Source of the DNA: JBEGQX01 sp041180805
GTDB lineage: Bacteria; Planctomycetota; Planctomycetia; Gemmatales; Gemmataceae
DNA: 6,973 nt
Assembly: GCA_041180805.1 (NCBI GenBank)
Contig: JBEGQX010000333.1
Location: 1-6,973, forward strand
Direction: 5' to 3'
Part shown: in pieces, positions 5,111 to 6,973 of the stretch
Position numbering within the stretch: position 1 is the stretch's first letter
How the letters are laid out: every line of letters starts with the position of its first letter
Notes under the pieces: model-generated
Told to the model about the DNA's origin: nothing
The model's database searches: none
What the model saw: only the letters and a program-made list of their open reading frames with translations
Position numbers and translations under genes: made by a program

Positions 5111-6471
5111 GCCAACCTCCTTTTCTTTCTTTGCCAAAAAAAGGCCAGGAAAACCAAAAGCAATGCACAAGCCAGAAATAGCGCACTCGCTCCCAGCATG
5201 CCGCCGATATCTCCAAAAAGATCAAAATACCTTTGAAAAGTCCAAATAAGAAATAGTATTGCCCCTGCAAAGAATTGAATTATGGATTCATTTTCCCATC
5301 CAGAGTCCATCCACATGGCACATGTCAATAAAAGTAGAATGTTTGCGACGATACTTGAAATGATCTGGAGGATTTGATGGTTTTTGGCGCCAAAAACCAA
5401 AATTAATAGTCCTAATAGAATTCCATAGAAGAGGATCGTGCAAAAAAGAATGGAACTTCGACTTTCGGCCAATTTTTTCCCGAAGCCCCCTATTATTAGA
5501 ATACTTGTGGTTGCCACGACTAAATAAGCAGGCCAAATATCAGATAAATTTAATCCTGCCAGTTTGATTTTATTACTTGAATGAAACAGGCTTTTTTGGA
5601 ATTCGTAATAGCAAAAAGTTAGCAGAATGAGCACAGTTGCTATTTTTCCTGCAAGGCTTGCAAGTGATGTAAAAACTTTATCCTGGGAACATTCTGTCAG
5701 GGATAATGCGCAAGCCATTGCAAGGCTGCCAAGCAGTATGGGTCCCTTGATTTTCCAAATTACCATGATCATGACGGTTGCAAATGCGATAACAATAAAT
5801 TGGAATACCAGTGTCCAACGGCATTTTTTAAAAAGTGCGTATACGAACCCTGGCACCAAAAGAATCATGATTGAGTAAGGTGCCAGAGGTAGTCCGCTGT
5901 TCCAGCCAAATGGTTTCCAGATGGATGAATTTAATTGGTCAGCTAGTATGCCACACCACGCAAGTTCCAATAGGGAAATTAGAAGCCAGTTAATGGGGCT
6001 TTGACCAAGTAAAGCCACGGGTATGGTTCCAACGATCCACCACCAGAATACTTCATATTCGCTTCCTTCCAGATTGAAAGTTTGGCCAATCAGGAAAAGA
6101 GAAATTCCAAAGCTTGCGCCACCAAAGCAGGCCAGGATTTCAGATAGCAATTGCTTGTCTGTAAAAAAGCGGGTGCAAAATGCTCCAGCCTGAAAGGCAA
6201 TCGTTATTCCAAAAAGTACACCCAGCCTTGGGATATAACCCATGAAATCCCAGTTGTAACCTAAAAGCAAAAGGAGTGATATTCCGCACAAGATCGACGC
6301 GGCCCAAATCAAACTATAGAACGCCAGGTTTTGCCAGGAAGGTTTTTCCAAAGGCATGTAAATGGATCGAATCTCCCCGGCTTGATCAGGGGTGATGATT
6401 CCCTTTTCCTGCCAAAGGGGTATTTCACCCAAAAGCCAGTCCAGATGTGTCGAGTGAACCAGTTTTTTCAT
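5107..6471 (-). CDS. DUF2157 polytopic membrane protein
   Basis: The 454-residue protein begins with a soluble, probably cytosolic, head (1-45) holding the DUF2157 pattern WLLGEIPLWQEKGIITPDQA (12-31). About 13-14 hydrophobic segments follow, at roughly 46-71, 83-100, 113-130, 141-157, 160-178, 198-213, 219-238, 245-258, 270-288, 312-329, 338-361, 368-387, 397-411 and 425-446. The landmarks GYNWDFMGYIPRLG (71-84), IGQTFNLEGSEYEVFWWW (128-145) and a C-terminal YFDLFGDIGG with a basic tail WQRKKRR fit the family. Function is unknown; it is an inner-membrane protein. An in-frame TAA just before ATG 6471 fixes the start. No Shine-Dalgarno is visible ahead of it, and only 7 nt separate it from the stop of the upstream permease gene, so translation may depend on ribosomes finishing that gene. 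Its TGA overlaps the next ATG by 4 bp, indicating coupled synthesis with the GDYXXLXY protein. Confidence 0.88.
   Translation of the reverse strand: MKKLVHSTHLDWLLGEIPLWQEKGIITPDQAGEIRSIYMPLEKPSWQNLAFYSLIWAASILCGISLLLLLGYNWDFMGYIPRLGVLFGITIAFQAGAFCTRFFTDKQLLSEILACFGGASFGISLFLIGQTFNLEGSEYEVFWWWIVGTIPVALLGQSPINWLLISLLELAWCGILADQLNSSIWKPFGWNSGLPLAPYSIMILLVPGFVYALFKKCRWTLVFQFIVIAFATVMIMVIWKIKGPILLGSLAMACALSLTECSQDKVFTSLASLAGKIATVLILLTFCYYEFQKSLFHSSNKIKLAGLNLSDIWPAYLVVATTSILIIGGFGKKLAESRSSILFCTILFYGILLGLLILVFGAKNHQILQIISSIVANILLLLTCAMWMDSGWENESIIQFFAGAILFLIWTFQRYFDLFGDIGGMLGASALFLACALLLVFLAFFWQRKKRRLA
5116..5122 (-). promoter_or_regulatory. Strong ribosome binding site of the GDYXXLXY gene
   Basis: AAGGAGG on the minus strand lies 5 nt before ATG 5110 and inside the last codons of the DUF2157 gene. 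It is the strongest Shine-Dalgarno in the window and rules out the longer reading frame that begins at 5170. Confidence 0.8.
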
Positions 6472-6478
6472 TTAAGTG

Positions 6479-6973
6479 CTAGCCTAGGATTTTCTCACCC
6501 AATTGCGCGGAATCCATGGCATATTTTCTCCCCTTGGATGTCAATTTAAGAATGCCGCTTTCCAAATTCACAAACCCTCTTGAAATGCTTCTGCTGGTGA
6601 TATCGATTATTTCCTGCTCGGGCCATTTTAAATGCTTGTGAAGACTGTCCATATGGTTTTCCTCTCTTTCGCGGTCGGTGTTCTCATGCTGTACAAGATG
6701 GATTACAAGAAGTGTTACTTGCACTTTTTTTCTGGAAGATCTAGACTTTCTCCAACTGGTAATCCAACCTTTTTTCGGAGCGAACAGGATGGTTAAACCG
6801 AAAAAGAAACCAGATGCGGTTGCCATGCAACCAGAGATTGACGCATCCAGCCAGTGAGCCAGCCAGTAACCGCCCACTGCGCAAAGAGTCGCAATGCCTA
6901 CTGCAAGAAAAATCATTTTCCATAATCGATCTGTAAGCAAATAGGCGGTGGCAGGGGGCACAGTCATAAAAGC
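6479..6973 (-). CDS. Metal ABC-transporter permease (ZnuB/MntB type), C-terminal part with winged-helix tail; partial
   Basis: The frame is open at the right edge, so only the last 164 residues are present. A Met codon at 6967 is probably internal, since the reading continues upstream as Ala-Phe. Residues 5-17 (VPPATAYLLTDRL) and the two hydrophobic segments at about 20-38 and 45-64, ending in LFAPKKG (63-69), resemble the last helices of ABC-3 family permeases for manganese, zinc or iron. A basic linker (72-83) leads into a cytosolic region (84-152) that ends with SRGFVNLESG and LKLTSKGRKYA, the wing and LTxxGxxxA pattern of a winged helix such as DtxR. This fits permeases fused to a DtxR-like tail. 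It heads the run of three minus-strand genes seen here, and the ATPase and binding protein would lie beyond 6973. The metal cannot be read from the sequence. Confidence 0.75.
   Translation of the reverse strand, partial: AFMTVPPATAYLLTDRLWKMIFLAVGIATLCAVGGYWLAHWLDASISGCMATASGFFFGLTILFAPKKGWITSWRKSRSSRKKVQVTLLVIHLVQHENTDREREENHMDSLHKHLKWPEQEIIDITSRSISRGFVNLESGILKLTSKGRKYAMDSAQLGEKILG

Noticed and set aside
5111..5170. Longer N-terminus for the GDYXXLXY protein starting at ATG 5170
   Set aside because: The extra 20 residues lie inside the DUF2157 coding region. The strong AAGGAGG box and the ATGA overlap point to ATG 5110, which also gives a normal N-terminus before the membrane segment.
1..6973. 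tRNA/rRNA genes, CRISPR arrays, insertion sequences or attachment sites
   Set aside because: I saw no cloverleaf, no regularly spaced repeats, no transposase-like product and no terminal inverted repeats; nearly all of the window is coding.

Overview
The window is a dense, moderate-to-low-GC bacterial chromosome segment with six protein genes and little intergenic space. I see no RNA genes, mobile elements or CRISPR arrays. The type III glutamine synthetase, the 'NVEIKA' subtype of CYTH protein, the metal-ABC permease with a winged-helix tail and the DUF2157/GDYXXLXY pair together suggest a Gram-negative lineage of planctomycete type. This is a judgement from protein style only, with low-to-moderate confidence.

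Layout, left to right. (1) 34-2220, minus: a complete type III glutamine synthetase (glnN) with every catalytic motif intact. (2) 2332-3744, minus: a type I (beta-subtype) glutamine synthetase homologue (glnA-like), 111 bp upstream of glnN and in the same direction. (3) 3745-3994: a 250-bp divergent control region. (4) 3995-4513, plus: a CYTH-domain protein (CyaB/thiamine-triphosphatase-like) that starts at TTG. (5) 4520-5110, minus: a GDYXXLXY-family single-pass membrane protein, convergent with the CYTH gene and 6 bp from it. (6) 5107-6471, minus: a polytopic DUF2157 membrane protein, joined to gene 5 by an ATGA overlap. (7) 6479-6973, minus: the C-terminal end of a metal ABC-transporter permease carrying a cytosolic winged-helix domain; it runs off the right edge. 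Genes 7, 6 and 5 form one transcription unit, read right to left.

The main finding is in the type I glutamine synthetase. Its length, fold-defining segments, nucleotide-site residues and adenylylation tyrosine are all kept. Two of the six acidic/His ligands of the two catalytic metals are replaced: the residue equivalent to E129 is Lys, and the one equivalent to E220 is Ala. The glutamate-contacting Asn (N264) is His and the flap Glu (E327) is Asp. The adjacent GSIII has none of these changes. The simplest reading is that GSIII is the working synthetase of this locus, and the GSI-like protein is a pseudoenzyme, a regulatory subunit or an enzyme with altered chemistry. The rest of the window looks ordinary, apart from a cluster of AAGATGAAA-like repeats in the divergent control region and a degenerate signature in the GDYXXLXY protein.
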